From Bacteroidota bacterium (lineage in GTDB: Bacteria > Bacteroidota > Bacteroidia > Chitinophagales > Chitinophagaceae): a stretch of DNA of 64,000 nt. Of the stretch, positions 1 to 8,451 are shown in pieces. The position numbers were made by a program, and so were the translations under genes. The number at the start of each line of letters is the position of its first letter. Position 1 is the stretch's first letter. The notes below the pieces were generated by a model. It saw only the letters and a list, made by a program, of their open reading frames with translations. It was not told where the DNA came from and searched no databases. The stretch lies in assembly GCA_028875875.1 (NCBI GenBank), contig JAGWUV010000005.1:44577-108576 (forward strand), given 5' to 3'.

Positions 1-184
1 CGTCCATCGCAATGGTACGTACACTGTCTTCTCCAAGGTGTTGTTGTACTTCTAATACTAAGGTATCTCCGTTTTCCTTTTTAAGTTCTAACGCATTGTA
101 AATCTCGGGCAGGGTGTTATCGTTTGGAAAATGTACATCCACAACGGCGCCGATGATTTGTTTAATCTTACCTTTTGAGGCCAT
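1..184 (-). CDS. atpD: F1Fo ATP synthase subunit beta, N-terminal part (cut by window edge)
   Basis: The first 61 residues are visible, starting at the ATG at 184-182 and running off the window. They include [18 protein letters not shown] and the stretch ending DSVRTIAMD, the beta-barrel N-terminal domain of the catalytic ATP synthase beta subunit. This subunit carries the nucleotide-hydrolysing or -synthesising site of F1 in the cytoplasm. Only the N-terminus is present, so the catalytic P-loop cannot be checked. A good -7 promoter box lies 27 bases upstream, so atpD appears to begin its own transcript, as is common in Bacteroidota where atpD-atpC is separated from the rest of the atp genes. 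Confidence 0.93.
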   Translation of the reverse strand, partial: MASKGKIKQIIGAVVDVHFPNDNTLPEIYNALELKKENGDTLVLEVQQHLGEDSVRTIAMD

Positions 185-210
185 ATATAGGTAGGTTTTT
201 AATTTTGCGG

Positions 211-218
211 CAAAGGTA
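211..218 (-). promoter_or_regulatory. -7 box of the atpD promoter
   Basis: Read on the minus strand this is TACCTTTG, an exact match to the Bacteroidota -7 consensus TAnnTTTG, 27 bases upstream of the atpD start. No clear TTG -33 element is seen at the usual spacing. Confidence 0.6.
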
Positions 219-306
219 AGGGAATGCAACTTTCTAAAAAGCGGAATTTTGCGGAAGTTTTTTACAGTATCCGTTCCTCAAAACCTTGCCATTGAAGAAT
301 CCTGTA

Positions 307-408
307 TTAAGCTTCCTGTTTGGAAAGTAAATTGCTCTTCATGTCATTCCATACCTGATCAAAGCGGCCTGAGGGATCTGCTTTCCAGGCATCTATTTTT
401 TGTAGCAT
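307..408 (-). other. Out-of-frame C-terminal continuation of the DUF4407 gene
   Basis: From the triplet at 408-406 this frame reads MLQKIDAWKADPSGRFDQVW and continues to a TAA at 309-307. It fits as the natural end of the upstream DUF4407 protein if one extra A is placed in the five-A run (413-417 on the plus strand), which gives GRKNLMLQKIDAW across the junction. Either the gene is truncated by 38 residues or the homopolymer is miscalled. Inference from reading frame quality only. Confidence 0.55.
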
Positions 409-1505
409 AAGGTTTTTCTTCCCGGTTCTGCTTCCCTGAAAAAATTTTCGATGATTTCTCTATCATATTCAAAAGCCAATCGGTTGTATAACTGTTTCAG
501 AGCTTCTTCATTTGCCAGGTTTTGCTGAACCAGGTTTTGTTCCATTTTTCCCCTTCCGTTTAGTTGTGCGTCGTAGGAACCTGACGGAAGCATTGTTTTA
601 GAAAGCACCGGCATGAGTTCTATCAGCACCAGGATCATGACCAGTAAATAGTATCTGAACCTGAGTGTGGCATTCTTCTCCAAAAGATGAGAAAGTGCTT
701 CCATTCTTGTGAGAAAACCGTTGTTCAGTAATTTTTCAAAGGCAAGCTGCTCTGTATGGATGGTATTTTGAATAACAGCCAATGCGCTGTCTTTTCCGGC
801 GATCTGTGGTAAGAGCCGATTGGAGAGCAGCCGGTATTCCCCATCTAACTTTTCATATTGGGCTTGTTTGGCCTGGGCAACAGCTTTCAATCCAATTTTC
901 TTACTACCTCCTGTTCCATCTGTTTCGCTAATAAATGCGTTGCGTGCAGCAGCCACTTCCTGGTATTTGGTATCGAGTTGGGCTTGTAAAGCTTTCCTTT
1001 CCTCCTGCAACTGCTGCGCAGCTATTTGCCAGGTGCTTTGCTGTTCTTTCAGTTTATCTTTTTTGCGTTGCTCGTTATCTAACGATGCCTGCATGCTAAT
1101 TTCCTTATTAAAAAGGTAGAGCAGGGCAGGTTGAGCCATAAACGTGCCAATGGTAAGGGCAAGGGTAGCCCTGAAAAGCAGAGGCAGGAGTTTTCTTTTG
1201 TGGGAAGAAGAAACACCTTTTATCAGTGCCCTGTCAATCGTAAGGATTACGCCTCCCATGAAAACACCCAATAATAGGGATAGGATGTCGTTCGATACTG
1301 CTGTGTAGAAAAAGTAACTCCAGGCCAGTGTAGCAAATAGCCAGGTACTAAGAACGGTACTGCCTATGATCGCATAGCGACTTCTGTCGACCACGCAATC
1401 CTTTATCAGTTCTTCCTGGGCGGTAGACAGCCACCATAAGAATTTCTCCCAATGCTTGGGAGCATAACTTTCCCTGCGGGAAAGCATATTAATTGCTTCC
1501 GGCAT
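393..1505 (-). CDS. DUF4407 domain membrane protein, C-terminus probably frameshifted
   Basis: As read, 370 residues. The N-terminal part has FLWWLSTAQEELIKDC followed by two hydrophobic segments (about residues 45-85), an Arg/Lys-containing loop, a third segment, a long Gln/Lys/Glu-rich coiled-coil region (about 140-260) and a last membrane segment near 285-305. This is the architecture of DUF4407 proteins, whose function is unknown. The start at 1505 was chosen over the upstream ATG at 1661 because the extra 52 residues look unrelated to the family. The frame ends abruptly at 393, but another frame directly downstream continues with plausible coding sequence (see the tail at 307-408). A one-base change in the A5 run (T5 at 413-417) would join them. 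Confidence 0.75.
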   Translation of the reverse strand: MPEAINMLSRRESYAPKHWEKFLWWLSTAQEELIKDCVVDRSRYAIIGSTVLSTWLFATLAWSYFFYTAVSNDILSLLLGVFMGGVILTIDRALIKGVSSSHKRKLLPLLFRATLALTIGTFMAQPALLYLFNKEISMQASLDNEQRKKDKLKEQQSTWQIAAQQLQEERKALQAQLDTKYQEVAAARNAFISETDGTGGSKKIGLKAVAQAKQAQYEKLDGEYRLLSNRLLPQIAGKDSALAVIQNTIHTEQLAFEKLLNNGFLTRMEALSHLLEKNATLRFRYYLLVMILVLIELMPVLSKTMLPSGSYDAQLNGRGKMEQNLVQQNLANEEALKQLYNRLAFEYDREIIENFFREAEPGRKTLCYKK

Positions 1506-1830
1506 ACATCTGAGTTTTAAAAGATGAAGCGGCTGAAGTAGGAAAAAAATGGTTGAAGCGGGAAAAGCGTAAAGTAACAGCAAATTATGATAAACAGAGT
1601 AAAAAATTAAGTTTGTAACCACCTTTTCAGCGTGAAAATTGTAGGAAAGTTTCCGAGACAAGACAATAGTATTGCACCTGCCATAAAGTAATATCAGTAT
1701 TCACCTGAGTCAATGTAAGGTTTATTCAGCACAAGACACGGTGCGATGTAGATTAAAAAAGCGTCAAATTAAAGATGAATGAAGGCAATCTCGTTCCGTT
1801 CCCTACCTTTGCCGCTCATTAAATTAAGCT
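1506..1830. other. Divergent intergenic region between the DUF4407 gene and yidC
   Basis: About 325 bases. The right end holds the yidC -7 box. The left part is open in the DUF4407 frame up to 1661, but that extension is hydrophobic and low in similarity to the family, so I treat it as leader. No RNA gene or repeat is seen. Confidence 0.5.
1804..1811 (+). promoter_or_regulatory. -7 box of the yidC promoter
   Basis: TACCTTTG, an exact TAnnTTTG match, 19 bases before the yidC ATG. The -33 element is not clear. Confidence 0.6.
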
Positions 1831-3693
1831 ATGAACAGCAGTTTTGATAAGAACACTATTATTGGTTTTGTACTTTTATTTGTTTTATTCATTGCTTTTT
1901 TCTGGTACTCTAATAAGTCGCAACAATTTGCGATGCAGCAGGAAAAAAGAAAGCAAGACTCTATTGCTAGGATCGAAGCTTTGAAGGCCAAACCTACCGA
2001 TCTCGCCGCAGCTCACCTGGATTCATTGAAAAGAGATTCTACAAGCAGGGTATCTACAGCCGGTAATTTTACGAGTGCCGCTTTAGGAACAGAACAACTA
2101 GTATCAGTAGAAAATAAACTGATGAAAGTAACCTTTACCAACAAAGGCGGAAAGGTGAAGTATGTTGACCTTAAAAACTATCACACCAAAGATGGCGGCT
2201 ATGTTCGCTTAGGAGGTGATAATGATAACCTGAGTTATAATATCAATACCAGTAATAATAGTGCTGCTGCAAACGACCAGCTTTTCTTCACAGCTTCAGC
2301 GGTACAGCAAAATACAGACGGTTCACAACAGATTAGTTTTAGTTTGAAAGATTCTTCCGGCAAAGCCGTAGTACACCAGTACACCATTAGGCCGGATGAG
2401 TATATGATCGATTGGAATATTCATTTGGTAGGTGCTGGCCAGTTATTAACTGCTTCTACCCTGAATATGCAGATCAAACAACAGATGATACAACAGGAGC
2501 GCTCTTCTCAATACGAGAGAAGAACGAGTAATGTTTGTTTTTCCGAAGGGAATGAATTCGATTATATCTCAGCCAAAAACCAGCATAAGTTTGAGAAACC
2601 GGTGCAATGGATTGCAGCTGTACAGCAGTTCTTCAATACGGCTGTAATTGCTAAGAATAGTTTTTCCGGAGGTGAGTTGCAATGGCTTCGTGCTACGGAT
2701 ACCACGCAGGTATTGGGTGATGTTAATGCAAGCCTGCAATTGAAAGTACCCGCTGGTAACGAAGTGAATATCCCGATGCAATTATATTTTGGTCCAAACG
2801 ATTATAAAGTATTGAAAAACGAGGCACCGGGAATGGATAAGATCGTTAACCTGGGAAGGGATGCATATTCGTTTGTTCGTCCGATCAATAAATACGTGAT
2901 CATGCCTGTATTTGATTTCTTTACAGGATTTGTGAAAAACCTCGGATGGGCCATCTTATTATTAACGGTATTCATTCGTTTGGTTACTTCTCCACTAACC
3001 TACAGCAGTTACCTCAGTGGAGCAAAAATGAAAGTACTTCGTCCTGAATTGGATGGGCTGAAGAAAAAGTTCGGAGCTGATCAGCAAGGTTATGCTATGG
3101 AGCAAATGAAATTATTCCGGGAAGCGGGTGTAAATCCTTTAGGCGGTTGTATCCCGGCTCTGCTTCAAATCCCCATCTTCTTTGCCCTGTATAGTTTCTT
3201 CAACAGTAATATTGCTTTACGAGGCCAATCTTTCCTTTGGAGCCACGATCTTTCTTCTTACGATGTGATCGCAAAACTACCTTTCTCTTTACCATTAGGT
3301 TTTGGTGATCATATCAGTTTATTCACGATCACGGCGGTATTAACCAGCTTTTTCATTTCTATTTATAATATGGCTTCTACTCCTACGCAGGATAACCCTG
3401 CCATGAAGTATATGCCGTATATTTTCCCTTTCATGATGCTGTTCTTCTTTAACGGGTTGCCTTCGGCGCTTACCTGGTATTACACTGTTTCAAACAGTTT
3501 AACCCTGTTGCTGCAATTTATTATACAGCGTTATATTATTGATCACGATAAGATACTGGCAGGCATTGAGGAAAAGAGAAAATCTCCAAAAGCTAAAAAA
3601 AGCCAGAGCAAATGGCAGGAACGTTACCAGCAAATGATGGAAAGCCAGAAAAAGTTGCAGGAACTAAAAAATAAAAACCAGAATAAAGGATAA
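1831..3693 (+). CDS. yidC: Membrane protein insertase YidC
   Basis: 620 residues. Inserts and folds inner-membrane proteins, alone or with SecYEG. Visible layout: an N-terminal membrane anchor (about 10-28), a large periplasmic beta-rich domain (about 60-345), then the conserved five-helix insertase core with the essential Arg in FIRLVTSPLTYSSY, the cytoplasmic coiled hairpin rich in Lys/Glu, and the motif NPLGGCIPALLQIPIFFALY. The C-terminus is a Lys/Gln-rich tail, usual for ribosome contact. Length is normal for the Bacteroidota long form. It has its own promoter and a strong terminator directly after it, so it is probably monocistronic. Confidence 0.97.
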   Translation: MNSSFDKNTIIGFVLLFVLFIAFFWYSNKSQQFAMQQEKRKQDSIARIEALKAKPTDLAAAHLDSLKRDSTSRVSTAGNFTSAALGTEQLVSVENKLMKVTFTNKGGKVKYVDLKNYHTKDGGYVRLGGDNDNLSYNINTSNNSAAANDQLFFTASAVQQNTDGSQQISFSLKDSSGKAVVHQYTIRPDEYMIDWNIHLVGAGQLLTASTLNMQIKQQMIQQERSSQYERRTSNVCFSEGNEFDYISAKNQHKFEKPVQWIAAVQQFFNTAVIAKNSFSGGELQWLRATDTTQVLGDVNASLQLKVPAGNEVNIPMQLYFGPNDYKVLKNEAPGMDKIVNLGRDAYSFVRPINKYVIMPVFDFFTGFVKNLGWAILLLTVFIRLVTSPLTYSSYLSGAKMKVLRPELDGLKKKFGADQQGYAMEQMKLFREAGVNPLGGCIPALLQIPIFFALYSFFNSNIALRGQSFLWSHDLSSYDVIAKLPFSLPLGFGDHISLFTITAVLTSFFISIYNMASTPTQDNPAMKYMPYIFPFMMLFFFNGLPSALTWYYTVSNSLTLLLQFIIQRYIIDHDKILAGIEEKRKSPKAKKSQSKWQERYQQMMESQKKLQELKNKNQNKG

Positions 3694-3703
3694 TATACTT
3701 TCC

Positions 3704-3729
3704 AAAGCCTCACGATAGTGGGGCTTTTT
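3704..3729 (+). terminator. Rho-independent terminator after yidC
   Basis: Ten-pair stem AAAGCCTCAC / GTGGGGCTTT (one G-U pair) with loop GATA, followed by a short T run. It starts 10 bases after the yidC stop codon. Confidence 0.85.
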
Positions 3730-3820
3730 CATTTCAAATTCACTTACCTTCCATTGTAAAACAGTTATAGCTTTATTGTAACATTTATTGGTACGATATT
3801 GCAGGGAGGTATTGAAAATC

Positions 3821-4459
3821 ATGTATATGAAGTTGCTCATCAGTTTTACCTGTTCGTTATTCACCTTGGGCTTTGTGGCAAAGGCACAGCAAAGGGTAGT
3901 GGCCGAATGTACGGTTGCGTATAGTATTTCTGCCGATAGCAGTGATGATAAGGAATGGAAAGAATCGTTGAACAGTAGTTCTAAAACAATATATATAAAG
4001 GGGAACGACTGCCGGAATGATTTGTTGAGCCCGGCATTTTTTCAGTCAACTTTTATTGACAAATCAACCGGTGACGTGGTGGTATTACGTGAGTTTGGTA
4101 ATAATAAACTGATGAGTAAATTAAGCAGAACCCAATGGGTTCAAATGAATAAAAAGTTTGATGGAGCATCGATTACTACCACTGAAGAAACAAAGACCAT
4201 ATTGGGTTATGTGTGTAAGAAAGCTGTATTACAGTTGAAGGATGGTACATCGCTAACTATTTATTTTACACCTGCCATCGTTCCATCCGTTAAAGAATTT
4301 GAATACCAGTTTAAGGATGTGCCGGGATTTGTTTTGGCCTATGATGTAAAAGAAAAAAACAACCAGGTGGTACACTACATGGCATCAAAAATCAGTTTCA
4401 ATCCTGTACCTGCATCAAGGTTTGATATTCCTACCAGTGGTTACCGGATAGTAAATTAG
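3821..4459 (+). CDS. GLPGLI-like secreted protein
   Basis: 212 residues from the ATG at 3821, preceded at 11 bases by GGGAGG, a rare clear ribosome binding site in this window; the upstream ATG at 3788 lacks one. The first about 20 residues are a signal peptide ending VAKAQQ. The body has the hallmarks of the GLPGLI family: a TEETKTILGYVCKKA core with the paired small/aromatic pattern, then FKDVPGFVLAYD, which is the diverged form of the name-giving GLPGLIL motif. Function of the family is unknown; proteins are exported in Bacteroidota. The stop codon shares the tetranucleotide TTAG with the stop of the convergent gene. Confidence 0.75.
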   Translation: MYMKLLISFTCSLFTLGFVAKAQQRVVAECTVAYSISADSSDDKEWKESLNSSSKTIYIKGNDCRNDLLSPAFFQSTFIDKSTGDVVVLREFGNNKLMSKLSRTQWVQMNKKFDGASITTTEETKTILGYVCKKAVLQLKDGTSLTIYFTPAIVPSVKEFEYQFKDVPGFVLAYDVKEKNNQVVHYMASKISFNPVPASRFDIPTSGYRIVN

Positions 4460-4809
4460 TGATTAACGGGAGAGGGCGTCTTGAATTTGGGTACTTTCAC
4501 TTTAAACTTATAAGGGAAAACATAAGAAGAGTTACCGCGGTCGAATTGTAAAATGGAATTAAACTCCATGCTGTTAGCAGAAGCCTGCTGGCTGGTAACC
4601 TGCAAACCTGAAAACTGCATTCCTGATCTGATTGAAGCTAAAGAAAGTCCACGATGTGTATAGCTGCTCAGGTTTTTAAGAGAATATTTGTTGCTTTTCG
4701 TGTTTTCATCAGCAATGCCCGTAAAGATGAATGCAGCAAATGCTGTATGAACCGCAAACACTAAGAAAGCAGCAGCAATCAATTTTCTTCTATGTGAACT
4801 TTTGTTCAT
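4456..4809 (-). CDS. Small exported protein of unknown function
   Basis: 117 residues. Basic N-terminus followed by a hydrophobic segment (about 9-29, LIAAAFLVFAVHTAFAAFIF) that can be a signal peptide or single membrane anchor; the rest is Ser/Asn-rich and ends in VFPYKFKVKVPKF. I do not recognise a family. A good promoter lies right in front of the start, which argues that it is a real gene and possibly expressed from a near-leaderless mRNA. Its stop codon overlaps that of the GLPGLI-like gene on the other strand. Confidence 0.6.
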   Translation of the reverse strand: MNKSSHRRKLIAAAFLVFAVHTAFAAFIFTGIADENTKSNKYSLKNLSSYTHRGLSLASIRSGMQFSGLQVTSQQASANSMEFNSILQFDRGNSSYVFPYKFKVKVPKFKTPSPVNH

Positions 4810-4814
4810 TGATG

Positions 4815-4846
4815 CAAAAATAAGGTTTTTCTTAACAAATGCACAA
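4815..4846 (-). promoter_or_regulatory. Promoter of the small exported protein gene
   Basis: On the minus strand the -7 box TATTTTTG (4815-4822) matches TAnnTTTG and a TTG (4844-4846) lies 21 bases further upstream, the normal -33/-7 spacing. The -7 box ends only 5 bases before the ATG, so the transcript would have almost no leader. Confidence 0.5.
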
Positions 4847-4942
4847 TTTTCATTTTCTTAACAAAACGATCATACAAGAAAAAAGTTACAAGATGCTTGG
4901 AAGTTCTTCTTTTATCCCATAAATTAGATAAACATAATCCGA

Positions 4943-6364
4943 ATGAGAGAAAACCCATACCGCGAAGACAGAGAGGAGATGAAGGAATTGTTGCAGCAGT
5001 ACCAAAATCTCAAACAGGGACGTAGTCATTCTTTTTTAGAAGAAGAAGCTTTCGAAAAAATTATAGATTATTTTGATGAACGAGACGACCTGCCGGAAGC
5101 GCTCTGTGCCGCAGAAACGGGTTTGGAACTTTTCCCTTATTCTTCCCAACTGATGATCAAAAAGGCCGATGTACTCTTGGCCACCCGTAAATACAAGCAG
5201 GCACTCGAAATTTTAGAAATGGCTGAACTGTATGATAGTTCAGATATCAATCTTTATATCCTGAAAACGGACGCCTACCTCGCTTTAGATCAACCCGAGA
5301 AAGCTGTTGAATTACTCGAAGCAGCATTGCAGCTCTTTGAAGGAGAAGAAAGGGTGGATTTACTATTTGAACTGGCGGATGTATACGATGATTACGAGGA
5401 GTTTGATAAGGTATTCGATTGTTTGAAACTGGTATTGGAAGAGGAGCCGAATAATGAGGAAGCCTTGTATAAAATATGTTTCTGGACCGATTTTACAGGG
5501 CGGAATGAAGAGAGTATTACCCTCCATCAGCAGATATTGGATAATTACCCCTACAATGAAATCGCCTGGTTTAACCTTGGGGCGGCTTTCCAGGGGCTTA
5601 AACTGTACGAAAAAGCAATTGATGCCTATCAGTTCGCTGTTACAATAGATGATAAGTTCGATTATGCCTACCGTAATATGGGGGATGCTTACCTGCGTTT
5701 ACGTAAGTATAAGGAAGCAATCGAAATGCTGGAAAAAGTATTAGAGCTAAGCAGGCCGGAAGATGTGATCTACGAGGCCATCGGACATTGTTACCACAGG
5801 ATGGGAAACTTTGCTCAGGCCAGGTTCCATTATAAAAAAGCAGTACACTTAAATGCCGAAGACAGTAAGCTGTATTACAAAATAGCTACTACTTACATGC
5901 TGGAAGAGCAATGGCAGCAGGCTGTTAAGCAGTTAGAAAATGCCATGCGTATTCATCGTAATATAGCTGAGTATAACCTGGCAATGGGTGAGTGTAAAAT
6001 GCAATTGGGGCAATACAAAGATGCAATCATCTATTTTAGTAACGTGGTAAGACTAAAACCCAAAAACGCCGCCGGTTGGGAAGCTTTGATCAGGTGCCTG
6101 CTTAAAGCTGAATATTATGAAGAAGCTATTGAACAATGTTATGCCGCTGTGAAAGCTACAGATGGTAAGGCAGTATTCATTTTTTACTATAGTGCTTGTT
6201 TATTCCTTTGTGGCAAAACCAAAGAAGGCTTGCTGCAGTTGGAAAGGGGTATGGAAAAATCCCCCAAACTGGTAAAAAAATTTGTAGAGATCAATCCCTC
6301 AATCTTACAAAATAGCCAGGTAATAGATATTATTGCCCGGTATAAGAAAGGTAAAAAGTTTTAA
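4943..6364 (+). CDS. Tetratricopeptide repeat protein
   Basis: 473 residues made almost wholly of 34-residue TPR units from about residue 30 to 440, for example EEAFEKIIDYFDERDDLPEA, AWFNLGAAFQGLKLYEKAID and AYRNMGDAYLRLRKYKEAIE, each with the typical small-residue spacing. No signal peptide, so it is probably a cytoplasmic scaffold for protein contacts. The exact partner cannot be read from sequence. It stands between an unrelated exported-protein pair and comA, with 89 bases before comA, so an operon with comA is possible. Confidence 0.85.
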   Translation: MRENPYREDREEMKELLQQYQNLKQGRSHSFLEEEAFEKIIDYFDERDDLPEALCAAETGLELFPYSSQLMIKKADVLLATRKYKQALEILEMAELYDSSDINLYILKTDAYLALDQPEKAVELLEAALQLFEGEERVDLLFELADVYDDYEEFDKVFDCLKLVLEEEPNNEEALYKICFWTDFTGRNEESITLHQQILDNYPYNEIAWFNLGAAFQGLKLYEKAIDAYQFAVTIDDKFDYAYRNMGDAYLRLRKYKEAIEMLEKVLELSRPEDVIYEAIGHCYHRMGNFAQARFHYKKAVHLNAEDSKLYYKIATTYMLEEQWQQAVKQLENAMRIHRNIAEYNLAMGECKMQLGQYKDAIIYFSNVVRLKPKNAAGWEALIRCLLKAEYYEEAIEQCYAAVKATDGKAVFIFYYSACLFLCGKTKEGLLQLERGMEKSPKLVKKFVEINPSILQNSQVIDIIARYKKGKKF

Positions 6365-6453
6365 CAAGTGGTTGGCAGTAGGAGTGTGATTTATGTCAAG
6401 TACATTTCTTTTGTTTTTCGTTATTTTCGCCACCGCTTTTAAAACGCCAACAG

Positions 6454-7215
6454 ATGAACTTTAATCTTACGCAAATCCCAGACCGTATTCAGAAGCCCCG
6501 TACACATGGTATAACGATGGTGATGGATAAAGGTCTTAGCATTCAGGAAGTACATAACTTTTTAAATATTGCAGGCCCCCATGTAGATATTGTGAAATTG
6601 GGTTTTGGTACTTCTTTCGTTACGCCAAACCTGCGAGAGAAGATAGAAGTTTACCAGTCTTACGGTATCCCTCTTTATTTCGGAGGAACCTTATTTGAAG
6701 CGTTTTTAATACGCAACCAGTTTGATGATTATGTTAGTGTGTGCAAAGATTATAATATCACTTACATGGAAGTAAGCGATGGCTCTATCACAATACCTCA
6801 TGCAGAAAAATGCGGTTACATAGAAAAACTAACGCAACATGGAACTGTATTAAGTGAAGTGGGTAGTAAAGATGCAAAGAATATCATGCCGCCATATAAA
6901 TGGATTGAATTGATGAGGGCAGAGTTGGAGGCTGGTGCTTCTTATGTGATTGCGGAAGCAAGAGAAGCTGGTAATGTGGGTATTTATCGTGATAGTGGTG
7001 AGGTTCGCCAGGGACTGGTGCAGGAAATCCTTACGCAGATACCAGAAGAGAAAATTATATGGGAAGCCCCCCAGAAAGCACAGCAATTGTATTTTCTTGA
7101 ACTGATCGGCTGTAATGTAAACCTCGGCAATATTGCTCCTACAGAAATGCTAGCCCTGGAAGCGATGCGTATTGGTTTACGTGGAGATACTTTTCACTTA
7201 TACCTCAATAAATAA
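6454..7215 (+). CDS. comA: Phosphosulfolactate synthase (ComA family)
   Basis: 253 residues, full family length. ComA adds sulfite to phosphoenolpyruvate to give (R)-2-phospho-3-sulfolactate, the first step of coenzyme M synthesis in methanogens and of sulfolactate formation in some bacteria. Family landmarks are DIVKLGFGTSFV near residue 45, MEVSDGSITIP near 105, LSEVGSKD near 130 and AEAREAGNVGIYRDSGEVR near 170, consistent with a TIM-barrel phosphate- and Mg-binding site. No other coenzyme M gene is nearby. In this phylum a link to sulfonolipids or sulfolactate is possible but is only inference. It has its own terminator. Confidence 0.88.
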   Translation: MNFNLTQIPDRIQKPRTHGITMVMDKGLSIQEVHNFLNIAGPHVDIVKLGFGTSFVTPNLREKIEVYQSYGIPLYFGGTLFEAFLIRNQFDDYVSVCKDYNITYMEVSDGSITIPHAEKCGYIEKLTQHGTVLSEVGSKDAKNIMPPYKWIELMRAELEAGASYVIAEAREAGNVGIYRDSGEVRQGLVQEILTQIPEEKIIWEAPQKAQQLYFLELIGCNVNLGNIAPTEMLALEAMRIGLRGDTFHLYLNK

Positions 7216-7231
7216 TATCATTCTAAATGTG

Positions 7232-7277
7232 GCGGATGATGAAGAAAGTGATTGCATTCTTTGTCATCCGCTTTTTT
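7232..7277 (+). terminator. Terminator after comA
   Basis: Perfect outer stem GCGGATGA (7232-7239) / TCATCCGC (7264-7271) followed by TTTTTT. It lies 17 bases after the comA stop and ends 13 bases before the aroE start. Confidence 0.8.
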
Positions 7278-7290
7278 ATTTTCACCAAGT

Positions 7291-8019
7291 ATGAAACTAT
7301 ACGGATTGATCGGATACCCACTTTCGCATTCGTTTTCTAAACGATATTTTGATGAGAAGTTTGAAAAGGAAAGTATTAAAGATGTTGCTTTTGAAAACTT
7401 CTCTATCAGTGATATTATTTTGCTGAAAGGTATTTTGCAACAACCGGGTTTATGCGGGTTCGCTATTACCATTCCTTATAAGAAGGAGGTGATCGCCTTT
7501 TTAGAAGATAGTACAGAAGTGGTGAAGCAAATGGGCGCCTGCAACTGCGTTAAAATTGTTGATGGAAAATTATATGGATTTAATACTGATGTATTGGGCT
7601 TCACTGCGTCTTTTCAAAAGCACCTGCAGAGCCATCATACAAAAGCACTGATTCTGGGAACAGGTGGTGCCGCCGCCGCTGTAGCGTTTGCACTGGGAGA
7701 ACTAAACATACCCTACAAGTTTGTTTCCCGTTTAGAAAAGCAAGGTCAGCTTACTTATGCAGATCTGGACGAAGCCGTACTGAAAGAATATACCATTATG
7801 ATCAACACCACGCCTTTGGGTACTTATCCGAAAGTGGATGATTGCCCCGCCATACCTTACCATTGGGTTACGCCGCAACACTACTTTTTCGATTTAGTGT
7901 ATAATCCGGCAGAAACCAAATTCTTAAGGCTTGCCAAAGAAAAAGGTGCCATTACGCAAAACGGTTATGAAATGCTGGTACTGCAAGCAGAAGAAAACTG
8001 GCGTATCTGGAACAGTTAG
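7291..8019 (+). CDS. aroE: Shikimate dehydrogenase
   Basis: 242 residues from the ATG at 7291; an earlier ATG at 7252 lies inside the terminator of comA and adds an unrelated 13 residues. Reduces 3-dehydroshikimate to shikimate with NADPH in aromatic amino acid synthesis. Seen: the shikimate-binding GYPLSHSFS near residue 7, the catalytic Lys in TIPYKKEV near 65, NTDVLGF, and the nucleotide-binding GTGGAAAAVAFAL near 120, then NTTPLGTYP. Slightly shorter than the E. coli enzyme (272 residues), as usual for Bacteroidota. Convergent with and directly abutting the thioesterase gene. Confidence 0.95.
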   Translation: MKLYGLIGYPLSHSFSKRYFDEKFEKESIKDVAFENFSISDIILLKGILQQPGLCGFAITIPYKKEVIAFLEDSTEVVKQMGACNCVKIVDGKLYGFNTDVLGFTASFQKHLQSHHTKALILGTGGAAAAVAFALGELNIPYKFVSRLEKQGQLTYADLDEAVLKEYTIMINTTPLGTYPKVDDCPAIPYHWVTPQHYFFDLVYNPAETKFLRLAKEKGAITQNGYEMLVLQAEENWRIWNS

Positions 8020-8451
8020 TTAGGCACTTAATTTTTGAACCGCTTGTTCGGGTACCACTACTTTTTTCTTGAGTGCATAATCAAAACAAAGCATCCCTGT
8101 TTTTGCTTTTCCTGCAATAGCTTTCACGCCGTTATGTTCAGTTTCCAGTAAATAATAAATATCGAATCCTAATTTATCAAATCCCCTGGCAGTAACATAT
8201 ATCGTAAGTGCATCACCGTAAGTCAATTCTTTTTTAAACTCAATTGCAGCATCAGTCATAATTAGTCCAACTCCTTCCATATTTAGTTCACTGTAACCAT
8301 AGTGCTGTAAAAATTGTTGCCGAGCTTCATGAATGAGTGTAAGAAAGGAATCATTGCCTACATGACCGCCATAATTCATGTCGGTAATACGAATGGCTAT
8401 TTTAGTGGAAAAGGAGAAATGTTCCGGCAGGTTAATTTTAATGCGTTCCAT
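8020..8451 (-). CDS. Hotdog-fold (4HBT-like) acyl-CoA thioesterase
   Basis: 143 residues. The pattern RITDMNYGGHVGNDSFLTLI near residue 22 is the active-site region of 4HBT thioesterases (normally D-x-N-x-H-xx-N), followed by the hot-dog helix LIHEARQQFL and the strands AAIEFKKELTYGDALTIYV. Likely hydrolyses an acyl-CoA thioester in the cytoplasm; the substrate is not predictable. The start overlaps the end of rdgB by 14 bases, so the two are translationally coupled. Its stop codon begins on the base after the aroE stop. Confidence 0.85.
   Translation of the reverse strand: MERIKINLPEHFSFSTKIAIRITDMNYGGHVGNDSFLTLIHEARQQFLQHYGYSELNMEGVGLIMTDAAIEFKKELTYGDALTIYVTARGFDKLGFDIYYLLETEHNGVKAIAGKAKTGMLCFDYALKKKVVVPEQAVQKLSA

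Noticed and set aside
1506..1661. N-terminal extension of the DUF4407 protein
   Set aside because: The 52 extra residues do not look like the start of DUF4407 proteins, while the ATG at 1505 leads directly into the conserved region.
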